Shown here piece by piece: positions 1 to 6,361 of a stretch of 10,206 nucleotides of DNA (within the stretch, counting starts at the first letter, position 1; every line of letters starts with the position of its first letter). Source of the stretch: Candidatus Fermentibacterales bacterium (GTDB lineage Bacteria > Fermentibacterota > Fermentibacteria > Fermentibacterales > JAFGKQ01). The position numbers were made by a program, and so were the translations under genes. Location of the stretch: assembly GCA_016928495.1 (NCBI GenBank), contig JAFGKQ010000222.1, positions 1 through 10,206 on the forward strand. The letters run 5' to 3'. The notes under the pieces are model-generated. The model worked only from the letters and a program-made list of their open reading frames with translations. It was not told where the DNA came from and searched no databases.

Positions 1-2607
1 AATCCCATCTACATGATGTCGGCCTCCGGGGCCAGGGGAAGCAAGGACCAGGTCCAGCAGCTCGCGGGAATGCGAGGCCTCATGGCCAAGCCCAGGAAGA
101 GGCTCTCCGGCGAGGTTGGAGAGACGATAGAGACCCCCATCATCTCCTCCCTCAAGGAGGGGCTGTCCGTCATCGAGTACTCGATATCCACCCATGGCTC
201 GCGCAAGGGCCTGGCGGATACCGCTCTGAAGACTGCTGACGCCGGCTATCTGACCCGGCGTCTGGTGGACGTCGCGCAGGACGTGGTGATAACCACGACG
301 GACTGCGGCACGGTGCGGGGAAGGGTCATCAGTGCTCTCAAGGAGGGTGAGGAGATCATCGAGCCGCTCTCCGAGCGGATCCTGGGCAGAGTCACGGCCG
401 AGGACATCTTCGACCCGGCGACCGAGAAGATCATCTGCGAGGCCGGCATGGAGATATCGAGGGAGTTGGCTAGCAGGATCGAAGAGAGCGGAGTGGAGTC
501 GGTCCGCATACGCAGCGTGCTGACCTGCGAGGCCCCGCGGGGCCTCTGCGGCAAGTGCTACGGCTGGGACCTGTCCCGCAACAGGATGGTCACGGCCGGC
601 GAGGCTGTCGGTGTGACCGCGGCCCAGAGCATAGGAGAGCCTGGCACGCAGCTCACGCTCAGGACCTTCCACGTGGGTGGCGTGGCCGGGCATGCCGCCC
701 AGGAGAAGGAGATCCACGCCCGCCACTCCGGAACGGTCAGCTTCCGGAACATGCACATCATACACGGCAAGGAGGACGGAGGATCCAGGCAGATCGCGAG
801 CAGGACCGGCCAGTTCGACCTACTGGACGACAACGGAGACGTGCTCTCCTCCTATGACATCGTGGTCGGTTCGATCATGCGGGCGACTGACGGCCAGTTG
901 CTCACCAAGGGTGACGTCATCTGCGTCCAGGATCCCTTCACCATCCCCATTGTCGCCGAGGCGAGCGGATCGGTGCACTTCGTGGACATAGAGGAGGACA
1001 TAACTGTCCGGGAGGAGCTGGACAGCGAGAGAAGGAAGCAGATGATGATCGTGGAGGATCGCAGCAAGACCCTGCATCCCCACATCTTCATCCTCCCGGA
1101 GCACGAGGTGGTTCTGAGCGGAAGGCCGCGGCGAAGGGAAGAGGAGCTCCGGCTGGTCAGGGAGTACGCCTCCGCCGCCGCGTCCGGCGAAGGAAGGGTG
1201 CTGTTCACCTACAGGGAGGCCAGCCCAGCGAGACCCACCAGCCTCCTCGAGGACGTCGAGGAGATCATGCCGGAGCTCGAAGGGACCGCCTGCGTGAAGG
1301 TGGACTGCAGACGGGTCGCCACCGGGAGCTACGCGGCACTGGTGCAGGCCGCCGATCTGCTGCTGGACACCACTAGCGGCGCCAGATCGAGCAAGGCCGG
1401 CAAGCAGCTTGCCAGCGCTGTCGAGGGCCTCAAGAAGGCCGGCACTCGCCGGAACGAGGACGTGGAGGGGGCCTTCGTGGAGGCTATCCTCGAGTTCGCG
1501 AGGAAGAACGCGGTGCTGGTCTGCATGGCCAGCCTGGACAAGGCGCACGCCGGGACACGAAGGCTCGTCAGGCTGATCGGAGAGCAGATAGAGGGCTCCC
1601 GGCTGCTTCTCATGTCGAGCTTCTCCGTCCGGGGCCGCCGCAGCCACGTCGTCCACAGGGGAAAACAGAAGGAGAAGGAGAAGGACCAGGTCGAGGAGTT
1701 CATACATCCCAGGAAGTGGTATGCCATCCCGACCGGTGCCCACATCAGGGTCCATGACGCGACGATCGTCGCCGTGGGCACGCATCTCGCCCGGATCGAG
1801 AGGAAGCTGGGTCAGCAGAAGGACATCACCGGCGGCCTTCCGAGGGTAGACGAGCTGTTCGAGGCCAGGCGGCCCTCCGATGCCGCCTACATAGCCAGGA
1901 TCAGCGGGATCGCCACTCTCAGCCCGATACGTGCCGGCCTGAGGACCGTCACGATTCGGGGTGAACAGGGCCAGGAGGAGGACATCAAGATCCCCTCCAC
2001 CAGGCACATCAGGGTGCATGAAGGCGACAGGGTCGAGGCAGGGGATCGCCTGACGGAAGGACCGATCGACCCGCACGACATACTCGAGGTCAAGGGCACG
2101 GAGGCCGTGGAGGAGTACCTCCTCAACGAGATACAGGAGGTCTACAGGCTCCAGGGCGTGAAGATCAACGACAAGCATGTCGGCATCATCGTAAGGCAGA
2201 TGCTGGCCAAGGCGAAGATCGAGGACCCCGGGGACACCAGGTTCCTCGAGGGCGCTCAGGTCGACCGGCTGATCCTGAACGCAGAGAACATGGCCGTCCT
2301 CATGGAGGGCAAGAGGCCGGCAACCTCCAAGCCCCTTCTGCTCGGGATGACCAAGGCCTCGCTGGCGACGGACAGCTTCCTGTCCGCCGCTTCCTTCCAG
2401 GAGACGAACACCGTTCTGGCGGATGCCGCGGTGGAGGCGAGGGTGGACTATCTCAGAGGACTCAAGGAGAACGTCATAGTCGGGCATCTCATACCTGCGG
2501 GGACCGGGATGCGCTACTGCAGGAAGATAACGCTGAAGGAGGCGAAGGGAGGCGACCTGCCTCCCCCGCCGATGGGGGACATTGACGAAGACTCCGTCAA
2601 TGCCTAA
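1..2607 (+). CDS. rpoC: RNA polymerase beta' subunit, C-terminal part (5' end outside window)
   Basis: This is the beta' subunit of RNA polymerase, which holds part of the active site and the trigger loop. The frame is open from base 1, where the codons read [17 protein letters not shown], a conserved internal beta' segment, so the ATG at 13 is not the real start. Counting codons from base 1, the four zinc-site cysteines are C102, C176, C183 and C186. The trigger loop motif [19 protein letters not shown] follows, with the catalytic-type His at 224. After it come an SI3-like sandwich-barrel region, then [10 protein letters not shown] (codons near 609), [13 protein letters not shown] and the terminal [16 protein letters not shown]. 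Between about codons 373 and 566 there is an extra segment not found in ordinary beta' (described separately). The reading frame is intact and key catalytic residues are kept, so the protein should be functional. The stop TAA is at 2605. rpsL follows after 97 nt. Identification is certain. Confidence 0.98.
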   Translation, partial: NPIYMMSASGARGSKDQVQQLAGMRGLMAKPRKRLSGEVGETIETPIISSLKEGLSVIEYSISTHGSRKGLADTALKTADAGYLTRRLVDVAQDVVITTTDCGTVRGRVISALKEGEEIIEPLSERILGRVTAEDIFDPATEKIICEAGMEISRELASRIEESGVESVRIRSVLTCEAPRGLCGKCYGWDLSRNRMVTAGEAVGVTAAQSIGEPGTQLTLRTFHVGGVAGHAAQEKEIHARHSGTVSFRNMHIIHGKEDGGSRQIASRTGQFDLLDDNGDVLSSYDIVVGSIMRATDGQLLTKGDVICVQDPFTIPIVAEASGSVHFVDIEEDITVREELDSERRKQMMIVEDRSKTLHPHIFILPEHEVVLSGRPRRREEELRLVREYASAAASGEGRVLFTYREASPARPTSLLEDVEEIMPELEGTACVKVDCRRVATGSYAALVQAADLLLDTTSGARSSKAGKQLASAVEGLKKAGTRRNEDVEGAFVEAILEFARKNAVLVCMASLDKAHAGTRRLVRLIGEQIEGSRLLLMSSFSVRGRRSHVVHRGKQKEKEKDQVEEFIHPRKWYAIPTGAHIRVHDATIVAVGTHLARIERKLGQQKDITGGLPRVDELFEARRPSDAAYIARISGIATLSPIRAGLRTVTIRGEQGQEEDIKIPSTRHIRVHEGDRVEAGDRLTEGPIDPHDILEVKGTEAVEEYLLNEIQEVYRLQGVKINDKHVGIIVRQMLAKAKIEDPGDTRFLEGAQVDRLILNAENMAVLMEGKRPATSKPLLLGMTKASLATDSFLSAASFQETNTVLADAAVEARVDYLRGLKENVIVGHLIPAGTGMRYCRKITLKEAKGGDLPPPPMGDIDEDSVNA
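1117..1698 (+). other. About 194-residue insertion domain inside the SI3 region of RpoC, AAA_16/STAND-like
   Basis: Compared from memory with E. coli beta', the segment [15 protein letters not shown] before it and [15 protein letters not shown] after it would be nearly contiguous within the second SI3 barrel domain. The roughly 194 codons between them are extra. The pattern resembles the ATPase module of bacterial regulators. It has a GR..REEEL start (codons 374-383), a strand GRVLF, and then [14 protein letters not shown] (405-418), where a Walker A GEAGxGKTxLLEE would be expected. A VDCR (445-448) and SYAALVQ (453-459) segment follow, then helices, [13 protein letters not shown] (504-516), where Walker B hhhhDDhHWAD would be expected, and [10 protein letters not shown] (533-542), like the following strand. 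The Walker glycines, the P-loop lysine and the acidic pair are lost. A charged linker rich in K and E (about 555-565) leads back into beta'. The insertion is clear; the family assignment is an inference. Confidence 0.6.
2580..2602 (+). other. Hairpin over the last codons of rpoC
   Basis: CATTGACG pairs perfectly with CGTCAATG (8 bp) around a 7-nt loop, ending three bases before the rpoC stop codon. No T-tract follows, so it does not look like an intrinsic terminator. It is the first of three successive hairpins at the rpoC-rpsL junction. Confidence 0.5.
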
Positions 2608-2611
2608 CCTT

Positions 2612-2645
2612 ATGGCCCCGATCGGCGCGAGCCGGTCGGTGCCGT
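2612..2645 (+). other. Long hairpin with GNRA tetraloop in the rpoC-rpsL spacer
   Basis: CCGATCGGC (2618-2626) pairs with GCCGGTCGG (2631-2639), with one G-U pair, around a GCGA tetraloop of the stable GNRA type. After one C/T mismatch the stem continues with ATGGC (2612-2616) against GCCGT (2641-2645), giving about 14 pairs. The downstream bases are CATGGTAGAG, not a T-tract. It may be a processing site, a pause or protein-binding structure, or a Rho-type boundary. The function is unknown. Confidence 0.55.
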
Positions 2646-2660
2646 CATGGTAGAGAACCC

Positions 2661-2678
2661 GGCAGCCGCATGGCTGCC
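2661..2678 (+). other. Hairpin upstream of the rpsL ribosome binding site
   Basis: GGCAGCC pairs perfectly with GGCTGCC (7 bp) around a GCAT loop. It ends 12 nt before the rpsL Shine-Dalgarno sequence and no T-tract follows. It could influence ribosome access to rpsL. Confidence 0.5.
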
Positions 2679-2690
2679 ATGAGAGTACGG

Positions 2691-2707
2691 AAGGAGCCCG
2701 GGAGTTG
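2691..2707 (+). promoter_or_regulatory. Ribosome binding site and TTG start of rpsL
   Basis: AAGGAG at 2691-2696 is followed after 8 nt by TTG at 2705. The next codons read [14 protein letters not shown], the standard S12 N-terminus, and no in-frame ATG lies nearby, so the TTG is the start. Confidence 0.85.
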
Positions 2708-3073
2708 CCGACTATCAACCAGCTGGTGAGGATGGGGCGCAAGAGGCAGGCCAAGAAGACCAAGGCCCCCGCGCTCACCGGTTGCCCCCAGAGGAAGGGT
2801 ATCTGTACCAGGGTCTACACCAGCACCCCCAAGAAGCCGAACTCCGCCCTGAGGAAGGTCGCCAGAGTGAGGCTGCGGAACGGCTACGAGGTGACGTGCT
2901 ACATTCCGGGCGAGGGCCACAACCTGAACGAGCACTCGGTCGTCCTTGTCAGAGGAGGCAGGGTGAAGGACCTTCCCGGCGTGCGCTATCACATCATAAG
3001 GGGTGTAGAGGACGCGGCCGGCGTCGAGGGCCGTCAGCAGGGAAGATCCAAGTACGGGACGAAGCGCGCCTGA
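2705..3073 (+). CDS. rpsL: 30S ribosomal protein S12 (uS12)
   Basis: S12 sits at the decoding centre of the small subunit and contributes to decoding accuracy. The 122-residue product matches the family length and runs from PTINQLVR to the conserved C-terminus [20 protein letters not shown] includes Lys43, and [13 protein letters not shown] includes Lys88, Asp89 and Pro91. These are the positions where streptomycin-resistance changes arise in other bacteria, and all are the sensitive wild type here. Asp89 is the residue that RimO methylthiolates in species that have this enzyme. The start is TTG behind AAGGAG. The gene is preceded by a 97-nt hairpin-rich spacer after rpoC, and rpsG follows after 100 nt. 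No oddities are visible in the protein. Confidence 0.98.
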   Translation: MPTINQLVRMGRKRQAKKTKAPALTGCPQRKGICTRVYTSTPKKPNSALRKVARVRLRNGYEVTCYIPGEGHNLNEHSVVLVRGGRVKDLPGVRYHIIRGVEDAAGVEGRQQGRSKYGTKRA

Positions 3074-3078
3074 TTCTC

Positions 3079-3096
3079 CCGGCCGCGAACGGCCGG
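3079..3096 (+). other. Hairpin in the rpsL-rpsG spacer
   Basis: CCGGCCG pairs with CGGCCGG (7 bp, perfect) around a CGAA tetraloop, starting 6 nt after the rpsL stop codon. No T-tract follows, so an intrinsic terminator is unlikely. Confidence 0.5.
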
Positions 3097-3102
3097 TACA
3101 GG

Positions 3103-3154
3103 CTTCGAGTCTCGTCTCCCGCCGGTAGGTCTCGAGGGGCCCCCGCGACGGGGG
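3103..3154 (+). other. Structured leader just upstream of the rpsG ribosome binding site
   Basis: Two helices can form. CTTCGAG (3103-3109) pairs with CTCGAGG (3131-3137), with one G-U pair. CCCCCG (3140-3145) pairs with CGGGGG (3149-3154) around a 3-nt loop. The second helix ends 3 nt before the rpsG Shine-Dalgarno sequence. In E. coli the rpsL-rpsG spacer is the binding site for S7, which represses its own translation. A similar role is an inference from position only; no sequence match to the E. coli site was recognised. Confidence 0.4.
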
Positions 3155-3157
3155 AAT

Positions 3158-3176
3158 GAGGAGGAACGAGCAGATG
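3158..3176 (+). promoter_or_regulatory. Ribosome binding site deciding the rpsG start
   Basis: GAGGAGG at 3158-3164 is followed after 9 nt by ATG at 3174. An in-frame ATG at 3156 would place this Shine-Dalgarno sequence inside the coding region and add six residues (MRRNEQ) not typical of S7. The ATG at 3174 is therefore the start. Confidence 0.85.
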
Positions 3177-3647
3177 CCAAGAAGGGGTTCGAGAAGGAAG
3201 CGGGAGATCATCCCCGACAGGAGATACGGGAGCGTCCTCGCGACCAAGTTCATCAGGAACATCATGCGAGAGGGCAAGAAGAGCCTCGCCGAGCGGGTCT
3301 TCTACGATGCCATAGGGTACATCGAGGAGAAGACCGGATCCGATGGCATGACGGTCTTCAACAAGGCTGTCGCCAACGTCCGGCCCAGCCTCGAGGTCAG
3401 ATCCAGGAGGGTCGGAGGCTCCACCTACCAGGTTCCGGTGGAAGTCAGGCCCGAGAGACGCGATGCTTGCGCGATACGATGGATCCTCCAGTTCGCCCGG
3501 AAGAGGAAGGGCCGGCCGATGTACCAGAAGCTGGCGGAGGAACTGATAGAGGCTTCGAGGGGCGAGGGGTCCGGAAGCGTGAAGAAGAAGGAAGACACAC
3601 ACAAGATGGCCGAGGCCAACAAGGCCTTCGCCCACTACCGCTGGTAG
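3174..3647 (+). CDS. rpsG: 30S ribosomal protein S7 (uS7)
   Basis: S7 nucleates assembly of the head of the small subunit by binding the 3' major domain of 16S rRNA, and it lies near the E site. The product of 157 residues, MPRRGSRRKREIIPD to AFAHYRW, matches the family length (about 156) and has the usual C-terminus. Family hallmarks seen are LATKFIRNIMREGKKSLAE, FNKAVANVRPSLEVRSRRVGGSTYQVPVEV and the C-terminal KMAEANKAFAHYRW. The start at 3174 was chosen by the GAGGAGG upstream rather than the ATG at 3156. It lies between rpsL and fusA as in the str operon. S7 is the translational repressor of this operon in E. coli, and the structured spacer upstream would suit such control here. Confidence 0.97.
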   Translation: MPRRGSRRKREIIPDRRYGSVLATKFIRNIMREGKKSLAERVFYDAIGYIEEKTGSDGMTVFNKAVANVRPSLEVRSRRVGGSTYQVPVEVRPERRDACAIRWILQFARKRKGRPMYQKLAEELIEASRGEGSGSVKKKEDTHKMAEANKAFAHYRW

Positions 3648-3648
3648 A

Positions 3649-3696
3649 GCCGCCCCAGGACGGCCCTCCTGGCTTCCTGATCTCGAGCGAGGCGGC
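3649..3696 (+). other. Branched stem-loop in the rpsG-fusA spacer
   Basis: GCCGCC (3649-3654) pairs with GGCGGC (3691-3696) and encloses a second perfect helix, CCAGGA (3655-3660) with TCCTGG (3667-3672). The structure begins 2 nt after the rpsG stop codon. No T-tract follows. The function is unknown. Confidence 0.45.
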
Positions 3697-3739
3697 GGGG
3701 GCGAGGCGAAGGGTCCCCGGCATCTCGTGAAGGAAGCCC

Positions 3740-5821
3740 ATGACGACCGTCTCACCAGATCCCCTGCGGATACGCAATATCGGCATCATGGCCCACATCG
3801 ATGCCGGCAAGACCACTGTCACCGAGCGTATCCTCTTCTATAGCGGCAGGGTTCACCGCATGGGCGACGTAGATCACGGAACCACCGTCATGGACTGGAT
3901 GCCCCAGGAACGGGAGAGGGGCATCACGATAACCTCGGCCGCCACGACCTTCTTCTGGCGTGATCACCAGATAAACCTGATCGACACCCCCGGGCACGTC
4001 GATTTCACCGTGGAGGTAGAACGTAGCCTCCGCGTGCTCGACGGCGCCGTGGTCGTGTTCTGCGCCGTCGGTGGGGTCGAGCCGCAGTCGGAGACCGTGT
4101 GGCGTCAGGCGGACAGGTACGGCGTGCCGAGGATCGCCTTCGTCAACAAGATGGACAGGCAGGGAGCTGACTTCGCAAGGGCCGTCTCCATGATCAGGGA
4201 GAGGCTGGGAGCCAGGCCGCTGCCGGTTGCGCTTCCGATAGGATCCGGGGGCGAGTTCGAGGGCGTGGTGGATATCATTCGCGGAAGGGCGATCCACTTC
4301 CACCAGGAGAGCCTGGGTGCCGAGTTCGATCTGGGGGAGGTTCCCGAAGCGATGCTCCGGAGCTTCGAGGATGCCCGGAAGCTGGTCTGGGAGACCGCTG
4401 CGGAGCAGGATGACGAGGCCATGGCTCGCTACTTCGACGGGACGCTGACCGAAGAGGATGTCGTGGCCGGTCTCAGAAAGGCGACCCTCAGCGGAGAGAT
4501 AATCCCCGTTCTGTGCGGCGCCGCCCTGCGGAACATAGGCATACAGAGACTGATGGATGCCATCGTGGACTGGCTGCCATCCCCGGCGGACCTGGGGCCC
4601 GTCCCGGGCCACGCCGCGGGAGGCGGGGAGATCCTGAGGGCCAGGAGCGCGCTCGAGCCCTTCTCGGCGCTGGTCTTCAAGGTCGTGAGCGACGATCACC
4701 TCGGAAGGCTGGCATACATCAGGGTCTACTCGGGAAGCGCCTCCGACGGAGAGAAGGTCCTGAACAACAGGACCGGCAGGAGGGAAAGGCTCACCAGGCT
4801 GGTGAGGATGCACGCGGACAAGAGGTCCAGGCTCGAGACGATCGCCGCAGGCGACATCGCAGCCGCCGGTCTGCGCGACGCGGCGACCGGAGACACCCTG
4901 ACAGCCGCTGACTCCCCGCTGATCCTCGAGTCCATAGACTTCCCCGACCCAGTCATGCAGATGGCGATAGAGCCCCATAGCACCTCCGACGAGAAGGCTT
5001 TCGAGGAGGCGCTGCAGGCAATGACCAGCGAGGATCCCACTCTGGAGGTGGCGGTGGACGAGGAGAGCGGTCAGACCATCATCAAGGGGATGGGCGAGCT
5101 CCACCTCGAGATAGCGGCAGACAGGCTCAGGAGGGAGAAGAAGCTGGAGGTCCGCACGGGCAAGCCGCAGGTCTCCTACAGGGAGAGCGTTGCCGGGGAG
5201 GGCTACGGTGAGAGCACCTTCACCAGGTCCATCCAGGGCAGGGGCCACTTCGGGCACGCCAGGCTAGCCGTGAGGCCCCTCCGGGGAGCGTCCGGGATCA
5301 GGATAGACTCCGCTGCGGTGGAGCGTGATACACCCAATCAGCTCGTGGAGGCCATCAGGACGGGCATCCTCAGCTCTGCGGGAGCCGGCACGCTTGCCGG
5401 TTTCCCCGTGGACGGCGTCTCGGTCGAGGTCGTCGAGGCCAGGCTTCACGAGACCGATTCCAGCGAGATGGCTTATGCCTCCGCCGCAGCCAGGGCTTTC
5501 AGGGAAGGGCTCGAGAACGCCGGCCCGGTGCTGAGGGAGCCCGTGATGCGGGTTGACCTGGTCTGCCCCGTCGAGTACGTGGGCGAGGTCATAGGCGACA
5601 TCAGCTCGCGCAGGGGAAGGATCCTCTCACTCGAGTCGAGAAGCGATATACAGGCCATTCACGCAAGGGTACCACTTGCGGACCTGTTTGGTTATAGTAC
5701 CGCGCTCCGGTCCTTGACACAGGGACGCGCAGGCTACACAATGCAGTTCCTCGAATACGACGATGTGCAGCCCAGCGTCGCCGAGGCCCTGCTCAGGAGG
5801 ATCGGCGTTCATCCCTTCTAG
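3740..5821 (+). CDS. fusA: Translation elongation factor G
   Basis: EF-G is a cytosolic GTPase that moves tRNAs and mRNA through the ribosome after peptide bond formation and, with RRF, helps recycle ribosomes. The 693 residues match the family length. The G domain shows AHIDAGKTT (18-26, P loop), the switch I segment [10 protein letters not shown] (58-67), DTPGH (82-86) and NKMD (136-139). Domain III has [15 protein letters not shown]. Domain IV starts near residue 480 and keeps the tip His570 in HETDSSEMA. Domain V ends with [20 protein letters not shown]. The domain IV stretch that usually reads GGVIPxEYIPAVxKG is replaced by a different sequence ([19 protein letters not shown]), so the exact EF-G subtype is uncertain. 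The ATG at 3740 has AAGGA 5 nt upstream. rpsJ follows; tuf is missing. Confidence 0.96.
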   Translation: MTTVSPDPLRIRNIGIMAHIDAGKTTVTERILFYSGRVHRMGDVDHGTTVMDWMPQERERGITITSAATTFFWRDHQINLIDTPGHVDFTVEVERSLRVLDGAVVVFCAVGGVEPQSETVWRQADRYGVPRIAFVNKMDRQGADFARAVSMIRERLGARPLPVALPIGSGGEFEGVVDIIRGRAIHFHQESLGAEFDLGEVPEAMLRSFEDARKLVWETAAEQDDEAMARYFDGTLTEEDVVAGLRKATLSGEIIPVLCGAALRNIGIQRLMDAIVDWLPSPADLGPVPGHAAGGGEILRARSALEPFSALVFKVVSDDHLGRLAYIRVYSGSASDGEKVLNNRTGRRERLTRLVRMHADKRSRLETIAAGDIAAAGLRDAATGDTLTAADSPLILESIDFPDPVMQMAIEPHSTSDEKAFEEALQAMTSEDPTLEVAVDEESGQTIIKGMGELHLEIAADRLRREKKLEVRTGKPQVSYRESVAGEGYGESTFTRSIQGRGHFGHARLAVRPLRGASGIRIDSAAVERDTPNQLVEAIRTGILSSAGAGTLAGFPVDGVSVEVVEARLHETDSSEMAYASAAARAFREGLENAGPVLREPVMRVDLVCPVEYVGEVIGDISSRRGRILSLESRSDIQAIHARVPLADLFGYSTALRSLTQGRAGYTMQFLEYDDVQPSVAEALLRRIGVHPF
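5714..5742 (+). promoter_or_regulatory. Possible sigma-70-type promoter inside the 3' end of fusA
   Basis: TTGACA (5714-5719) is a perfect -35 box, followed after 17 nt by CACAAT (5737-5742), which matches 4 of 6 -10 consensus bases. It would start RNA near 5750, giving rpsJ a leader of about 145 nt. However, TTGACA here encodes part of the conserved EF-G motif RSLTQGR, so the match may be coincidence. Confidence 0.2.
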
Positions 5822-5847
5822 CAGAAGGAAGAACTGCGAAAGCATGC

Positions 5848-5882
5848 GACCGGGGGCAGTGCATCTGCCTTCCGGCCGGGTC
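5848..5882 (+). other. Stem-loop in the fusA-rpsJ spacer
   Basis: GGCAG (5855-5859) pairs with CTGCC (5865-5869) around a TGCAT loop. It can be extended by two G-U pairs and one G-C pair, and by an outer GACC/GGTC helix (5848-5851 with 5879-5882) across a 6-nt bulge. It ends 2 nt before the rpsJ Shine-Dalgarno sequence. No T-tract is present. Confidence 0.35.
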
Positions 5883-5884
5883 AT

Positions 5885-5898
5885 GAGGTGAGGACTTG
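5885..5898 (+). promoter_or_regulatory. Ribosome binding site and TTG start of rpsJ
   Basis: GAGGTG (5885-5890) is followed after 5 nt by TTG at 5896. This start gives 15 residues up to the conserved AYDH, the same as E. coli S10 up to its AFDH. A second in-frame TTG at 5911 would shorten the protein by five residues and fits less well. Confidence 0.75.
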
Positions 5899-6201
5899 GG
5901 AGAGAACCGGTTGAGGATCAGGCTCAGGGCATACGATCACAGGCTTCTGGATATATCTGCCAAGAACATCGTGCGCGGCGTGAGAGCGACGGGTGCCAGG
6001 ATTGCCGGGCCTATCCCGCTGCCGACGAGGCGCTCGATCGTGACCGTCCTGCGGGGACCGCACGTGGACAAGAAATCCCGCGAGCAGTTCGAGATCAGGG
6101 TTCACTCCCGGCTCATAGAGATACGGGAGCCGCAGGAGCAGGTCACCGAGGCTCTACGCCAGCTGGAGATTCCGGCCGGTGTCGATGTGGAGATTCGCTG
6201 A
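5896..6201 (+). CDS. rpsJ: 30S ribosomal protein S10 (uS10)
   Basis: S10 belongs to the head of the small subunit and, in many bacteria, also acts with NusB in transcription antitermination of rRNA genes. The 101 residues match the family (about 102-103). Seen hallmarks are [33 protein letters not shown] with the usual loop, [23 protein letters not shown], and the end PAGVDVEIR. The start is TTG. It is normally the first gene of the S10 operon and is usually preceded by tuf, but here fusA lies directly upstream with a 74-nt spacer. The 160-nt gap to rplC downstream is unusually long for this gene pair. Confidence 0.97.
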   Translation: MGENRLRIRLRAYDHRLLDISAKNIVRGVRATGARIAGPIPLPTRRSIVTVLRGPHVDKKSREQFEIRVHSRLIEIREPQEQVTEALRQLEIPAGVDVEIR

Positions 6202-6361
6202 GGGAAGACCCTCAGACGCTGCCTGACTGACCCGGGCTCCGGGTCAAGAGGTCACGGGGGGTGCCTCGACGGAGGCGGTATCGAGGCCCCTCGAAGAAAG
6301 TGAACAGAAACGCTCGTCCCTCCGCCCGAGCATCGGGGACTTCAGCGACGGGAGACGCAGA
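6202..6361 (+). other. 160-nt structured spacer between rpsJ and rplC
   Basis: No gene is seen. TGACCCGG (6228-6235) pairs perfectly with CCGGGTCA (6239-6246) around a 3-nt loop. Further on, GCCTCGA (6263-6269) pairs perfectly with TCGAGGC (6281-6287), but its first five bases can instead pair with GAGGC at 6272-6276. The two folds exclude each other. A less GC-rich patch follows (about 6291-6311), and then the rplC ribosome binding site GGAG (6351-6354). No T-tract is present. A regulatory leader or RNA processing region is possible. Confidence 0.45.

Noticed and set aside
2582-2610. TTGACG / TAACCT promoter-like pair before rpsL
   Set aside because: The -10 box matches only 3 of 6 bases, and the -35 box is one arm of a hairpin.
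2612-2645. Intrinsic terminator after rpoC
   Set aside because: The stem is strong, but no T-tract follows, so a standard Rho-independent terminator cannot be claimed.
820-2778. Long minus-strand open frame (652 codons) opposite rpoC
   Set aside because: It is antisense to strongly conserved rpoC, is low in recognisable motifs, and is typical of the open antisense frames seen in GC-rich genes.
3156-3176. Upstream in-frame ATG for rpsG at 3156
   Set aside because: The Shine-Dalgarno sequence GAGGAGG lies between it and the ATG at 3174, and the extra residues are not typical of S7.
2994-3755. Minus-strand open frame across rpsL end, rpsG and fusA start
   Set aside because: It runs through three conserved genes and the structured spacers on the other strand; no recognisable protein.
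3752-5257. Minus-strand open frame of 501 codons opposite fusA
   Set aside because: It mirrors the codon structure of fusA and shows no family motif or ribosome binding site.
5676-5698. TTGCGG / TATAGT promoter-like pair in fusA
   Set aside because: The boxes are only 11 nt apart, and the bases encode the conserved EF-G motif [10 protein letters not shown].
6229-6245. Intrinsic terminator after rpsJ
   Set aside because: The perfect hairpin is followed by AAGAGGTCAC, with no T-tract.
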